In this document: piece after piece, positions 1-9,790 of the stretch
Numbering within the stretch: the stretch's first letter is position 1
Layout: the number at the start of each line of letters is the position of its first letter
Assembly (NCBI RefSeq): GCF_000019725.1
Contig: NC_010505.1
Location: 1,600,001 to 1,664,000, forward strand
Direction: 5' to 3'
Length of the DNA: 64,000 bases
Source: Methylobacterium radiotolerans JCM 2831
GTDB taxonomy: Bacteria; Pseudomonadota; Alphaproteobacteria; Rhizobiales; Beijerinckiaceae
Notes under the pieces: model-generated
The model's input: only the letters and a program-made list of their open reading frames with translations
Databases searched by the model: none
What the model was told of the DNA's origin: nothing
Translations under genes and position numbers: made by a program

Positions 1-489
1 GCGGAGGAGGTCCGCAAGCAGGAGGCCGAGATGGGCCTGCGCTTCGACTACGTGGTGGTCTGCACGGTGACGGGCTCGACCCATGCCGGCATGCTGGTGG
101 GCTTCTCGGCCGACGGGCGCGCCCGCAACGTCATCGGCATCGACGCCTCCTGCACACCGGCCCAGACCAAGGCCCAGGTCCTCGACATCGCCCAGAACAC
201 CGCCGCCCTGGTCGGCGCGGGTGACATCGTGGCCGACGACGTGGTGCTCAACGAGGATTACGCCTACCCGGTCTACGGCGTGCCCTCGAAGGAGACCGTG
301 GAGGCGATCCGGCTCTCGGCCCGGCTCGAGGGGATGATCACCGACCCGGTCTACGAGGGGAAGTCGATGCAGGGCATGATCGACCTCGTGAAGAAGGGCT
401 TCTTCCCGAAGGGCTCGAAGGTGCTCTACGCCCATCTCGGCGGCGCACCGGCGCTGAACGGCTACAGCTACACGTTCCGCAACGGCTGA
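1..489 (+). CDS. acdS: 1-aminocyclopropane-1-carboxylate (ACC) deaminase, 3' part only
   Basis: Only the last 162 codons are inside the window; the frame is open from base 1, so the ATG at 31 is internal. ACC deaminase is a cytoplasmic fold-type-II PLP enzyme that splits the plant ethylene precursor ACC into 2-oxobutyrate and ammonia, a common trait of plant-associated bacteria. The C-terminal motifs TDPVYEGKS and [11 protein letters not shown] are visible. The Glu and Leu in these motifs are the residues that separate ACC deaminases from the closely related D-cysteine desulfhydrases, which carry Ser/Thr there. The protein ends in FRNG as family members do. The stop is followed by a palindromic element that could terminate transcription. 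The PLP lysine lies upstream of the window and was not seen. Confidence 0.93.
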   Translation, partial: AEEVRKQEAEMGLRFDYVVVCTVTGSTHAGMLVGFSADGRARNVIGIDASCTPAQTKAQVLDIAQNTAALVGAGDIVADDVVLNEDYAYPVYGVPSKETVEAIRLSARLEGMITDPVYEGKSMQGMIDLVKKGFFPKGSKVLYAHLGGAPALNGYSYTFRNG

Positions 490-532
490 GGCGGGATCGG
501 AAGGCCTGCCCGGCCTCTCCCTTCCACCCGCC

Positions 533-606
533 CCTGTCCTGAGGTGCGGCGAAGCCGCCTCGAAGGAGCCCTCCTTCGGGGCCTGCGCTCCGGCGCCTCA
601 GGACGG
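533..606. repeat. Palindromic intergenic element after acdS
   Basis: Nested inverted repeats. The outer arms, 535-546 (GTCCTGAGGTGC) and 593-604, match with one mismatch. An inner perfect hairpin at 561-578 has arms CGAAGGAG and CTCCTTCG. This looks like the dispersed palindromes common in alphaproteobacterial intergenic DNA. It lies just after acdS and could act as a terminator. There is no T-run, so function is inferred from structure and position only. Confidence 0.6.
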
Positions 607-709
607 GGTCGCGCGTGGGACCGGTCGGCCGGCACCCGCGTCGTCCCACCTGCCCTATATGGCGGCCTGCGCCAGCAACGGCGCGGGACCCGAACCGGAG
701 AGGGCAAGG

Positions 710-2479
710 ATGATCGCACCGGCACGCGCATTGCTCCTGACGGCCCTGCTCGCCCTGGGCGCGCCCGCCGCGCGGGCCGCCTCGGGACCGGCCGTGGAGG
801 CCGAGAACGGGATGGTGGTCTCGTCCCAGCGCCTCGCCTCGCAGGTGGGCGCCGACATCCTGAGGGCCGGCGGCAACGCCGTCGACGCCGCGGTGGCGGT
901 GGCCTACGCCGAGGCGGTGGTGAACCCCTGCTGCGGCAATCTCGGCGGCGGCGGCTTCCTGGTGCTCCACAGCGCCGACGGGCGCAGCCGATTCATCAAC
1001 TTCCGCGAGACGGCTCCGGCGGCCGCCACCCGAGACATGTATCTCGACGCCGCCGGCAACGTCGTGAAGGGCGCGAGCCTGCGCGGCTGGAAGGCGGCCG
1101 GCGTGCCCGGGACGGTGCTCGGCCTCAACACCGCGCTCGCCGCGTACGGGACCCTGCCGCTGGCCCAGGTGATGGCGCCGGCGATCGCGCTCGCCCGGGA
1201 CGGGTTCGTGCTGACCCGGGGCGATACCGACATCCTCGAATCCGGCACGAAGGTGTTCGCGGGCCAAGCGAACGTCGCCCGGATCTTCCTGCGCCCGGAC
1301 GGCAGCCCCTGGCGGCCCGGGGACCGGCTGGTCCAGGCCGACCTCGCCCGCACCCTCCAGGCCATCGCCGACCGCGGCGCGGACGCGTTCTACAGGGGCG
1401 CGATCCCGGCCGCCGTGGAGGCGGCCTCCCGGGCGGGCGGTGGCCTGCTGACGGCGTCCGACTTCGCCGCCTACACGGTGACGCAGTCCGAGCCGCTCAC
1501 CTGCCGCTACCGGGGCGCGACGATCCTGTCGGCGCCCCCGCCCTCGTCGGGCGGGACCACGCTCTGCGAGATCCTCACCGTCCTCGACGGCTACGACCTG
1601 CGGGCCGCCGGGTTCAACTCGGCCCGGACCGTGCACCTGATGGTCGAGGCGATGCGGCGCGCCTACGCGGACCGCAACCTGCTGCTCGGCGACCCGGCCT
1701 TCGTGGAGAACCCGGTCGACCGGCTGCTGTCGCCGGCCTACGCGGAGACGCTCCGGGCCTCGATCCGCCCGGACCGGGCGACCCCGTCGGCGGAGATCCG
1801 GCCGGATCCCGGCCCGGAGACGCGGGAACGGCCCGAGACCACCCACATCTCGGTGATGGACAGGGCCGGCAACGCGGTCGCGCTGACCTACACGATCAAC
1901 GGCTATTTCGGCGCCGGGGTGATCGCCGGCGACACCGGGTTCTTCCTCAACGACGAGATGGACGACTTCACGGTCAAGACCGGGGTGCCGAACCTGTTCG
2001 GCCTCGTGCAGGGGACGAAGAACGCGATCCAGCCGGGCAAGCGCCCGCTCTCGTCCATGGCGCCCACGATCGTGCTGCGCGACGGCAGGGTCGCGCTGGT
2101 GGCGGGCTCGCCGGGGGGCTCGCGGATCATCACGATCAACGCGCAGACGCTGATCAACATGCTCGACTTCGGCATGGAGCCGCAGGAGGCGGTGGACGCC
2201 CCGCGCATCCACCACCAGTGGCTGCCCGACACGATCTACGCCGAGCCCTTCGCGCTCTCGGCGGACACGCAGGGCCTCCTGCGGGGCATGGGCCACACGA
2301 TCGTCGAGCAGAAGCCCTGGGGCGCACAGGAACTCATCGCGGTCCGCGCCGCGGCGCCCGCCCTGCCGGAGGCCGCGTCGTCGGGCAACGACGCCTCGCG
2401 CACGGAGCGGATGCGGCCGGGCCTGCTCTACGGCGCCAACGACAACCGCCGGCCGGCCGGCGCGGCTGTGGGGGAGTAG
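710..2479 (+). CDS. ggt: Gamma-glutamyltransferase precursor
   Basis: Exported N-terminal-nucleophile hydrolase of 589 residues that cleaves or transfers the gamma-glutamyl group of glutathione and related compounds in the periplasm. The ATG at 710 is preferred over one at 659: it has a purine-rich ribosome site (GAGAGGGCAAGG) and directly begins a signal peptide (ALLLTALLALG, cleavage after ARA). The precursor is expected to cut itself before the first Thr of the TTHISV motif, at about residue 377, giving the small subunit with the catalytic Thr. The small-subunit signatures NDEMDDF, KRPLSSM and GSPGGSRI are all present. Length is normal for the family. It is convergent with purD. Confidence 0.95.
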   Translation: MIAPARALLLTALLALGAPAARAASGPAVEAENGMVVSSQRLASQVGADILRAGGNAVDAAVAVAYAEAVVNPCCGNLGGGGFLVLHSADGRSRFINFRETAPAAATRDMYLDAAGNVVKGASLRGWKAAGVPGTVLGLNTALAAYGTLPLAQVMAPAIALARDGFVLTRGDTDILESGTKVFAGQANVARIFLRPDGSPWRPGDRLVQADLARTLQAIADRGADAFYRGAIPAAVEAASRAGGGLLTASDFAAYTVTQSEPLTCRYRGATILSAPPPSSGGTTLCEILTVLDGYDLRAAGFNSARTVHLMVEAMRRAYADRNLLLGDPAFVENPVDRLLSPAYAETLRASIRPDRATPSAEIRPDPGPETRERPETTHISVMDRAGNAVALTYTINGYFGAGVIAGDTGFFLNDEMDDFTVKTGVPNLFGLVQGTKNAIQPGKRPLSSMAPTIVLRDGRVALVAGSPGGSRIITINAQTLINMLDFGMEPQEAVDAPRIHHQWLPDTIYAEPFALSADTQGLLRGMGHTIVEQKPWGAQELIAVRAAAPALPEAASSGNDASRTERMRPGLLYGANDNRRPAGAAVGE

Positions 2480-2601
2480 GGGAGGGTCCCGGAGGCCGCG
2501 CGGCACCGCGCGGGCTCGGGTCCCGGATCAGCCTCCGCGGCGACCCGGGCGTCCGGGGCAGGGGGCGCACGGCCCGCCGCGGCGTCGAACACGGGCGCCG
2601 C

Positions 2602-3876
2602 TCAGCCCTCTCCCGCCTCCCGCGCCACGGCGCGGAACCCGATGTCGCGCCGGCAGAAACCCTCCGGCCAGTCGATCCGGGCCACCGCCGCGTAGGCGCG
2701 GGCCTTGGCGTCGGTGACGCTGTCGCCGAGGGCCGTCACCGCCAGGACCCGGCCGCCGTCGGCGAGCAACTGCCCGTCCTCGGCGCGGGTGCCGGCCTGG
2801 AACACGTGGACCCCGTCGCCCTCGGCGGCGTCGACGCCCCGGATCACCGAGCCCCGGACCACGGCGCCCGGGTAGCCGGCCGCCGCCATCACCACGGTGA
2901 GGGCCGCCCGGTGGGGATCGAATTCCAGGCCCACGCCGGAGAGGTCGCCGTCGCAGGCCGAGAGCAGGGCCGGCACGAGGTCGGAGGCGAGGCGCGGCAT
3001 CAGCACCTGCGCCTCGGGGTCGCCGAAGCGGGTGTTGTACTCGATCAGCTTGGGGCCGTCGGCGGTGAGCATCAGGCCGGCGTACAGGATGCCGGTGAAC
3101 GGGCAGCCGCGGGCCCGCATGCCGGCGAGCGTCGGCGCGATGATCTCGGCCATGACCCGGGCCTCGATCTCCGGGGTGACCACCCGGGCCGGGGAATAGG
3201 CGCCCATGCCGCCGGTATTGGGACCGCGGTCGCCGTCGAAGACCCGCTTGTGGTCCTGGGCGGTGCCGAGGGGGATCGCCCGCGTGCCGTCGCACAGGGC
3301 GAAGAAGCTCGCCTCCTCGCCGAACAGGCACTCCTCGACCACCACCTCGGCGCCGGGCTCGGCGAAGAGGGCGGTCAGCGCGTCCTCGGCCTGGTCGACG
3401 GTTTCGGCCACGGTGACGCCCTTGCCGGCGGCGAGGCCGTCGGCCTTCACGACGATCGGGGCCCCCTGCTGGCGGACATAGGCCAGCGCCGGCTCCAGTT
3501 CGGTGAAGCGCGCGAAGGCGGCGGTGGGGATGTTGCAGGCGGCGCAGAGATCCTTGGTGAAGCCCTTCGAGCCCTCGAGCCGGGCGGCGTCGCGGGTCGG
3601 CCCGAAGGCGCGGATCCCGGCGGCCTTCAGGTCGTCCACCAGGCCGGCGACGAGGGGCGCCTCGGGCCCGACCACCACGAGGCCGATCGACTCCGCCGCG
3701 CAGAAGGCGGCCACGGCCGCGTGGTCCGTGACCTTGAGGTCCGGTCGGTTGGTCCCGTGGCGGGCCGTGCCGGGATTGCCCGGCGCCGTGAACAGGCGGG
3801 TGCAGAGCGGGCTCTGGGCCAGTCGCCAGGCCAGGGCGTGCTCGCGGCCGCCGGAGCCGATCAGCAGGATGTTCAT
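2602..3876 (-). CDS. purD: Phosphoribosylamine--glycine ligase
   Basis: Second enzyme of purine biosynthesis: it ligates glycine to 5-phosphoribosylamine using ATP to make GAR, in the cytoplasm. The 424-residue protein starts [17 protein letters not shown], the typical PurD N-domain loop, followed by an ATP-grasp domain with [11 protein letters not shown] and [15 protein letters not shown], and ends with the C-terminal PurD domain. Length is normal. The ATG at 3876 is used; an in-frame GTG two codons earlier (3882) is an alternative, and neither has a strong ribosome site. It is an ordinary core housekeeping gene. Confidence 0.97.
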   Translation of the reverse strand: MNILLIGSGGREHALAWRLAQSPLCTRLFTAPGNPGTARHGTNRPDLKVTDHAAVAAFCAAESIGLVVVGPEAPLVAGLVDDLKAAGIRAFGPTRDAARLEGSKGFTKDLCAACNIPTAAFARFTELEPALAYVRQQGAPIVVKADGLAAGKGVTVAETVDQAEDALTALFAEPGAEVVVEECLFGEEASFFALCDGTRAIPLGTAQDHKRVFDGDRGPNTGGMGAYSPARVVTPEIEARVMAEIIAPTLAGMRARGCPFTGILYAGLMLTADGPKLIEYNTRFGDPEAQVLMPRLASDLVPALLSACDGDLSGVGLEFDPHRAALTVVMAAAGYPGAVVRGSVIRGVDAAEGDGVHVFQAGTRAEDGQLLADGGRVLAVTALGDSVTDAKARAYAAVARIDWPEGFCRRDIGFRAVAREAGEG

Positions 3877-3985
3877 GCGCACGCCACCATGGGCCCAGCT
3901 TCTGGGGGAAGCGTGCCCGCGGGAAAAGGTTTTTTTCGGGCTTTCCCCGCTCTGCGCGGATATCCCGGCGGCTCGGAGGCCGATG

Positions 3986-4312
3986 TCAGCAGCCGATGCA
4001 GACGCTCGTGCTGAGGCCGCCCCCCCGCCGCACGACCCCGTTGCGGCCGATATGGCGGCCCCGGTACAAGTCCCCGCGGACGCCCCGATAGGGCAGGTAG
4101 GGCCCGAAGGAGTCGGCCTGGACGTTGCGCTGGATCGTCTGGTTCAGCGTGTTGAAGTCCGAGACCCGCTGCTGGTTGAGCGACCGGATCTGGCCCTGCA
4201 GGGCAAACGAGGCGTTGGCGGCGTTCGGGTCGTTCTGCTGCACCTGCGCCCGGGCGGAGCTCGCCGGGAGGGCGAGCGCCAGGACGAGGAGCGCGCGGGA
4301 CGCGGCGCGCAT
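3986..4312 (-). CDS. Small exported protein of unknown function
   Basis: 108 residues with a clear signal peptide ([17 protein letters not shown], cleavage after ARA) and a good ribosome site (GGAGGGA) before the ATG. The mature part is polar and Asn/Gln-rich, with a short amphipathic segment around residues 38-65 ([13 protein letters not shown]) followed by an Arg/Gly-rich tail ending VCIGC. No family was recognised. The signal peptide suggests a periplasmic or envelope location. It lies between purD and the oxalate decarboxylase gene on the same strand, 86 bases after the latter. Confidence 0.75.
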   Translation of the reverse strand: MRAASRALLVLALALPASSARAQVQQNDPNAANASFALQGQIRSLNQQRVSDFNTLNQTIQRNVQADSFGPYLPYRGVRGDLYRGRHIGRNGVVRRGGGLSTSVCIGC

Positions 4313-4398
4313 GGGTCCCTCCGTGCGAGATTCGAGCGGTCTTCGGAAACGCTTGTCCGAAGTCGACGCGCCAGGATCGGTCCGGGTTCCCGGGCGCG

Positions 4399-5625
4399 TC
4401 AACCCGGCACGACGGGGGATTTCGTCTCCGGCAGGGCCTCGACGAGCTTGGGATCCAGACCGGTATGGGCCTGGACCAGGGGGTGCGGTGTGAGGGCCAG
4501 CCACTGCGTCAGGGAGATGTCGGCGTAGCGCGGGCTCTTGAACATCTCCAGGAAGGTCAGGGTCGTGTCGCCGGTATTCTCGATATAGTGCCCCATGGCG
4601 AAGGGCACGTAGCCGACGTCGCCGGCCCGGTAGTCGAAGGTGCGGGCCTTCGATTCCGAGCCGAACACCGTCATCCGGCCCTGGCCGGAGAGGTAGTACT
4701 GCCACTCGTCGCTGTTCGGGTGCCAGTGCAGCTCGCGCAGCCCTCCGGGCTCGACCTCGACCAGCGCCGCCGCGATCGTCACGGAGGCCGGGAACACCGT
4801 GGAATCGGTGACGCGCACGCTGCCGCCCCGGGTGCGGACCGGCTCCTGCGCCAGCATCCGGTGGCTGAAGGTCTTCGGCACCGGCCCGGAGCCGCCCATC
4901 TTGTCGGCCGCGAGCGGTCCCGGCTTGGGACCGGGGAAGATGTAGAGTTCCTTCTGCGGAACCTCGGCGAAGGCGGCCTCGGGCAGGCCGAAGTTCTTGG
5001 CGAGCACGTCCGTCGGCGTGTGCGCCAGCCAGTCGGTCAGCAGGAAGGTGGAATCCTCCGAGAAGCCGCCGTCGTCGAACACGAGCAGGAACTCGCAGCC
5101 GTCGACCCCGTCGGCGGCGAGCCCCTGGATCGAGTGCGGGATGCCGCCCGGGAAGTACCAGAGATCGCCCGCGCCGACGTCGTCCGCGAAGGTGCGCCCG
5201 TCCTGGTCGACCGCGGTGATCCGGGCCTTGCCCTTGATCATGTAGGCCCACTCGGATTCCTTGTGCCAGTGCATCTCGCGGACCGCGCCGGCCTTGAGCC
5301 GCATGTTGACCCCCGCCATGGCCTTGGAGACCGGCAGCTCGCGGATCGTGGTCTGGCGCGCCCAGCCGCCCTCCTCCAGCCGCATGTGGCTGTCCGCGAA
5401 GGACCATTTCAGGTTCGGCATCGTGCCGTGATCGGTGGCGGGCGGCGCCAGGGTGAACGGCTCCTCGGCGGCGCGAGGCCTGTTCTGCGGGCCCAGGATG
5501 TCGGCCCCCTTGCCGCCGCGCTCGGGACGGGGCGCGGAGGGCCCGGCGGATTGCGCCGCGGCGGAGGATGCCGCCATCGCGCCGCCGGCGGCTGCGATGA
5601 CGGCGCGCCTGGAGATCTCGGTCAT
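4399..5625 (-). CDS. oxdC: Oxalate decarboxylase, bicupin, Tat-exported
   Basis: 408 residues. It converts oxalate to formate and CO2 with Mn in duplicated cupin domains. Residues 1-25 form a twin-arginine-type signal ([14 protein letters not shown]). Cupin 1 shows [10 protein letters not shown] (His119, His121, Glu125) and His164. Cupin 2 shows HWHPNSDEW (His300, His302, Glu307) and His346 in [12 protein letters not shown]. The active-site lid at 189-193 reads SEDST with Glu190 kept, which in characterised enzymes marks decarboxylase rather than oxidase activity; the usual lid is SENST. Formate made here could feed methylotroph formate oxidation, which is inference. It is divergent from the membrane-fusion protein gene. 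Confidence 0.92.
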   Translation of the reverse strand: MTEISRRAVIAAAGGAMAASSAAAQSAGPSAPRPERGGKGADILGPQNRPRAAEEPFTLAPPATDHGTMPNLKWSFADSHMRLEEGGWARQTTIRELPVSKAMAGVNMRLKAGAVREMHWHKESEWAYMIKGKARITAVDQDGRTFADDVGAGDLWYFPGGIPHSIQGLAADGVDGCEFLLVFDDGGFSEDSTFLLTDWLAHTPTDVLAKNFGLPEAAFAEVPQKELYIFPGPKPGPLAADKMGGSGPVPKTFSHRMLAQEPVRTRGGSVRVTDSTVFPASVTIAAALVEVEPGGLRELHWHPNSDEWQYYLSGQGRMTVFGSESKARTFDYRAGDVGYVPFAMGHYIENTGDTTLTFLEMFKSPRYADISLTQWLALTPHPLVQAHTGLDPKLVEALPETKSPVVPG

Positions 5626-5829
5626 CGTGGATCGGTCCCTGCGTCAGTGGCAGGGAAACCGGTCGCGTGCTCGGAGGATCCGCGGACGGGCCGCACTGTG
5701 CGCTGCGGCATCTCGCCCGGAGACCGCGCGCGGTCTATGCATTGCGTACGGCGCATTGGATACGGCACCGGACGCGTCCCGACCGGGCGCCGATGCGGCG
5801 GTTCAGGCGCGGCGCGACCCGAGGGCAGG

Positions 5830-7101
5830 ATGGCGGACCGGGACAGTTCAGCCGCGGACGGAACCGTCCCGCCCGCCCGCGGCGGCCGCCGGTGGCTCGC
5901 CCTGCTGGCGCTGGCGGGCCTCGGTGCCCTCGGATACCGCCTGTGGCCGGAAGCGTCCCGCGCGGCGAGTCCGCCCGCCGCCGCCGAGGCGAAGCCGCCG
6001 ACCGTGCGGGTCGCCGCCGCGGCCCGGGCCTCCGACACCCTGAGCCTGACCCAGACGGGCACCACCCAGGCGTTCGACATCGCGAACCTCTACCCGCGGG
6101 CGACCGGCTACATCGTCGAGCGCAAGGTCGATATCGGCTCGCACGTGAAGGCGGGCGACCTGCTGTTCCGGATCAGCGCGCCCGACCTCGACCAGCAGCT
6201 GGTTCAGGCCCAGTCGCAGGTGCTGCAGCTCCAGGCGGCGCTGATCCAGGCGCGGGCGATGGTGGACCAGGCCGAGGCCAACCGCCACCTCGCCGACGTC
6301 ACCAACCGGCGGACCTCGACACTGGCCGGCACCGGGGTCGAGACCCGGCAGAACGCCGACACGTCCCAGGCCGGGGTGCTGGCGCAGACCGCCAACGTCG
6401 ACGCCGCCAGGGCCGCCGTGAAGGTCGCGGAGGCGAACATCGCCGCCCAGGAGGCGCAGGTCGCCCGGCTCAAGGTCCTGACCGGGTTCGAGGAGATCCG
6501 CGCGCCCTTCGACGGGGTGGTGACGGCCCGCAACAACGACGTCGGCGACGCGGTCACGGCGGACACCAATACGGGGGCGCCGCTCCTCACGCTGAACCGC
6601 GACGACGTGCTGCGCATGGCGGTGAACGTGCCGCTCTACGCCGCCGACGGCGTCCGCGACGGGCTGGCCGCCAAGGTCGAGGTGGCGCAGATCCCGGGCC
6701 GGATCTTCCCCGGCACGGTCTCGCGCTCGTCGACGACGCTGCTCTCGGCCGCGCGCACGCTGGTCACGCAGGTCGACATCCCCAATCCCGACGGCGCGCT
6801 GCGGCCGGGGCTCTACATCACCATCACGCTGGAGATCCCGCGCGTCTCGCCCGCCGTGACGGTGCCGAACGACGCCCTGATCTTCGACCAGCACGGGACC
6901 CGCGTGGCCGTGGTCGAGGCGGCCGGGGAGGGGGGCGGCGTGGTGCGGATGCGCCCGGTCACGATCTTCCGGCAGACCCGCACGCTGCTGGAACTGCGCG
7001 ACGGCCTGAGCGGCGGCGAGCGCGTCGTCGTGGGCCCGCCGGCCTCGCTGCGCGACGGCGACAGGGTCACCCTGCGTCCGGAGGACCGGGCCGGGGCGTG
7101 A
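5830..7101 (+). CDS. Efflux RND transporter periplasmic adaptor (HlyD/MFP family)
   Basis: 423 residues. The first 20 are hydrophilic, then one membrane anchor at about 21-40 (WLALLALAGLGALGY). A barrel-sandwich/lipoyl half-motif follows at about 88-125 (YPRATGYIVERKVDIGSHV), a long alpha-helical hairpin rich in Gln/Ala at about 125-215, a second half-motif (IRAPFDGVVTARNNDVG) and a beta-barrel/membrane-proximal region. These adaptors bridge an inner-membrane pump and an outer-membrane channel. No pump gene lies beside it, so it is an orphan here; the partner must be elsewhere. The ATG at 5830 has a GAGGGCAGG ribosome site; longer in-frame starts overlap the divergent oxdC gene and were rejected. 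Confidence 0.88.
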   Translation: MADRDSSAADGTVPPARGGRRWLALLALAGLGALGYRLWPEASRAASPPAAAEAKPPTVRVAAAARASDTLSLTQTGTTQAFDIANLYPRATGYIVERKVDIGSHVKAGDLLFRISAPDLDQQLVQAQSQVLQLQAALIQARAMVDQAEANRHLADVTNRRTSTLAGTGVETRQNADTSQAGVLAQTANVDAARAAVKVAEANIAAQEAQVARLKVLTGFEEIRAPFDGVVTARNNDVGDAVTADTNTGAPLLTLNRDDVLRMAVNVPLYAADGVRDGLAAKVEVAQIPGRIFPGTVSRSSTTLLSAARTLVTQVDIPNPDGALRPGLYITITLEIPRVSPAVTVPNDALIFDQHGTRVAVVEAAGEGGGVVRMRPVTIFRQTRTLLELRDGLSGGERVVVGPPASLRDGDRVTLRPEDRAGA

Positions 7102-7278
7102 GCCGCGCTGTGGGCGGCGGCCGTACGCGCGGCACGGGACGGGCGCCCGCCGTCCGGCCGCCGTGTCCAGCCCTGGGACAGCTCCGGCGGCGATAAGCGC
7201 CGGGCACGCGGCGGCCGACGCGGGGTCAGACCCCGGCGCCGCCGTGACCGGCCGGCTCAGGAAGCGGATCTCACCGCC

Positions 7279-9708
7279 GTGGCACTCGGAACGATAGCGC
7301 TGTCGATCGCGCTGCTTGGGCTCGCCCTGGCGATCCTCGGGCTGACACTGGCCCTCGCGGGGGGGACCTGGTTCTACGTCGCCCTGGGCGTGGGCGTGCT
7401 GGCCTCCGGCGTCGAGCTGGCCCGGCGGCGGCAGCGCGGCCTCGGGATCTACGCGCTGGTGCTGGCCGCGGCCTTCGCCTGGACGGTCGGCGAGGTCGGG
7501 CTCGACAAGTGGCAATGGATCCCGCGCGGGGCCCTGCTCCTCCTCGTCGGACTCGTGCTCTGCCTGCCCCCCGTGGTGCGGCGCCTGCGCGACGCGCCGG
7601 AGCGGCCCTGGAAGCCTGGCCTCGGGAACGGCCCGCTCGCCCTCCGGGTCGTCGTGCTGCTGATCGCGGCCTCGGGTGCCGCGTCCTGGTTCTTCGACCC
7701 GGTCGAGACGCGGGGCAGCCTGCCGAAGGTCGCGGGGGCGGGGCCCGCCGCCGTCGATCCGAGCGGCGTTCCCTATCCGGCCGACGATTGGGTCGCCTAC
7801 GGCGGCACCAATCTCGGCCAGCGCTACTCGGCGCTGGCGGATATCGGCACCGCCAATGTCCGGGGCCTCGCCGTGGCCTGGGAGCACCATACCGGCGACC
7901 TGCGCGGCGACAGCCGGGCGGATCCGAAGGAATTCACCTTCGAGGCCACGCCCATCAAGGTGAACGGGCTGCTCTACCTCTGCACGCCGCACAACATCGT
8001 CCAGGCCCTGGAGCCCGAAACCGGCCGGCTGGTCTGGGCCTTCGACCCGAAGATGGCGCGGGACGGCCAGTACCAGCACCAGACCTGCCGCGGCGTGTCC
8101 TACAACGACTCGACCGGCTACGCGCCGCCCGCCGAGGCCGATGCGGACAGGGCCGCCGCCGTCGTGGCCGCGGTCGCCGAATGTCCGCGCCGGATCATCG
8201 CGGCCTCGGTCGACGCGCGCCTCTACGCGCTGAACGCCGAGACCGGCGCCCTGTGCCGGACCTTCGGGGCGGACGGGTTCGTCGATCTGAAGGCGCAGAT
8301 GCCGAACCTCCGGCGCGCCGCCTATCAGCAGACCTCGGCACCGCTGGTGACCCGGAACCTCATCGTCCTCGGCAGCGCCATCGCCGACAATTACTACGCG
8401 GACAACCCCTCGGGCGTGATCCGCGCCTTCGACGTGCGCACCGGCGCGATCGTCTGGAAGTTCGACGCCGGCAAGCCCGACGCGACCGCGCCGCTGCGGC
8501 CCGGCGACAAGTACGAGCCCAACTCGGCGGTGGCCTGGACGCAGTTCTCGGCCGACGAGGCCCTGGGGCTCGTCTACGTGCCGTTCGGCAACCGGGCGCC
8601 CGATCAGGTGGGCGTGGCCCGGTCGAGGGCCGACGAGGCCCTCATCGACGCCCTGGCGGCGCTGGATCTGGAGACGGGCACGCTGCGCTGGGCGTTCCGG
8701 ACCACGTATCACGACCTCTGGGACCGCGATAACCCGTCCCAGCCGGTCCTCCTCACCCTGCCGCAGGGCGAGGGGACGGTGCCGGCGATCCTGATCCCCA
8801 CCAAGGTCGGCAACGTCTGGGTCCTCGACCGCCGCACCGGCGCCCCGATCCGGCCGGTCTCCGAGGTCCCGGTCTCGACCCGGACCGACATCCCGGGGGA
8901 GACGCCGTCCCCGGTCCAGCCGATGTCGTCCCTCGGCTTCACGCCGGCGCCGCTGACGGAGGCCGGCATGTGGGGCGTCACGCCCTTCGACCAGATTCAG
9001 TGCCGCCTCGCCTTCCGGTCGAACCGCTACGACGGCAACCCGTTCACACCGCCCCAGGCGTCGGAGGGCGCGATCGTCTGGCCCGGCAATATCGGGGTGT
9101 TCAACTGGGGGTCGGTAGCGGTCGATCCGGTCCATCACTGGATGATCGCGACGCCGCAATACCTGCCCTACATCTACCGCCTGCTCCCGCGCCCGCCGGG
9201 CGAGCCGGAACGGCGCCTCGTCGGCGCCGATCCCGAGGCGAGCCCGGTCAACGAGAATCTCGGCGGCCCCTACGCGGTCTCCATCGCGCACATGCGCTCC
9301 GCCCTCGGCATCCCCTGCAGCGCGCCGCCCTGGGGCGTGCGGGTCGGCGTGAATCTCGCCGACGGCACGCTCGCCTGGAAGCGCCGCAACGGCACGGTCG
9401 CGGGGCAGAAGGTCGGCGGCCTGGCGGTCCCGCTCCCCCTGGAGATGGGCATGCTGGCCCACGGCGGCACCCTGACCACGGCGGGCGGCGTCGCGTTCAC
9501 GGCCGCCACGCTCGACGACCGCATGCGCGGCTACGACATGCGGACCGGTGAGGTCCTGTGGTCCACGACGTTGCCGGCCGGCGGCCAAGCCACGCCGATG
9601 ACCTATCGCGGCCGCGACGGCCGGCAGTACGTGGTGATCGCGGCAGGCGGGCACGGCGCCCTCGGCACCACGCCGGGCGACTCGGTCATCGCCTTCAGGC
9701 TGGAGTGA
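7279..9708 (+). CDS. gcd: Membrane-bound PQQ-dependent glucose dehydrogenase
   Basis: 809 residues. About five hydrophobic helices in residues 1-145 anchor an eight-bladed PQQ propeller facing the periplasm, which oxidises glucose and related aldoses and passes electrons to ubiquinone. The family motif TTYHDLWDRD is at 475-484, and PQQ-propeller repeats such as LYALNAETG, NVWVLDRRTG and GYDMRTGEVLW are visible. Length matches the quinoprotein glucose/quinate/shikimate dehydrogenase family. Substrate is most likely glucose, but the sequence alone does not exclude a polyol or quinate. The start is GTG at 7279 with an AGGAAG about 15 bases upstream. Periplasmic gluconate production is often linked to phosphate solubilisation. 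Confidence 0.92.
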   Translation: MALGTIALSIALLGLALAILGLTLALAGGTWFYVALGVGVLASGVELARRRQRGLGIYALVLAAAFAWTVGEVGLDKWQWIPRGALLLLVGLVLCLPPVVRRLRDAPERPWKPGLGNGPLALRVVVLLIAASGAASWFFDPVETRGSLPKVAGAGPAAVDPSGVPYPADDWVAYGGTNLGQRYSALADIGTANVRGLAVAWEHHTGDLRGDSRADPKEFTFEATPIKVNGLLYLCTPHNIVQALEPETGRLVWAFDPKMARDGQYQHQTCRGVSYNDSTGYAPPAEADADRAAAVVAAVAECPRRIIAASVDARLYALNAETGALCRTFGADGFVDLKAQMPNLRRAAYQQTSAPLVTRNLIVLGSAIADNYYADNPSGVIRAFDVRTGAIVWKFDAGKPDATAPLRPGDKYEPNSAVAWTQFSADEALGLVYVPFGNRAPDQVGVARSRADEALIDALAALDLETGTLRWAFRTTYHDLWDRDNPSQPVLLTLPQGEGTVPAILIPTKVGNVWVLDRRTGAPIRPVSEVPVSTRTDIPGETPSPVQPMSSLGFTPAPLTEAGMWGVTPFDQIQCRLAFRSNRYDGNPFTPPQASEGAIVWPGNIGVFNWGSVAVDPVHHWMIATPQYLPYIYRLLPRPPGEPERRLVGADPEASPVNENLGGPYAVSIAHMRSALGIPCSAPPWGVRVGVNLADGTLAWKRRNGTVAGQKVGGLAVPLPLEMGMLAHGGTLTTAGGVAFTAATLDDRMRGYDMRTGEVLWSTTLPAGGQATPMTYRGRDGRQYVVIAAGGHGALGTTPGDSVIAFRLE

Positions 9709-9761
9709 GCCGTCGCGCGCCGGCCGGCCGCCGAAGCGGGCGCTGCGGCGGCTTCGGCGAG

Positions 9762-9784
9762 GCCCCGGCCCTTCCGGCCGGGGC
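9762..9784. terminator. Hairpin between convergent gcd and dapA-like genes
   Basis: Perfect 9-bp arms GCCCCGGCC (9762-9770) and GGCCGGGGC (9776-9784) with a five-base loop, placed between two convergent stop codons. No T-run. Probably a bidirectional transcription end. Confidence 0.55.
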
Positions 9785-9790
9785 GGCGGT

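Noticed and set aside
544..4014. Very long plus-strand open frame overlapping ggt and purD
   Set aside because: Arg/Pro/Gly-rich, runs across two real genes in another frame or antisense; GC-driven artefact.
5848..9654. 1268-codon minus-strand open frame opposite the membrane-fusion and gcd genes
   Set aside because: Antisense to two clear families; composition typical of high-GC shadow frames.
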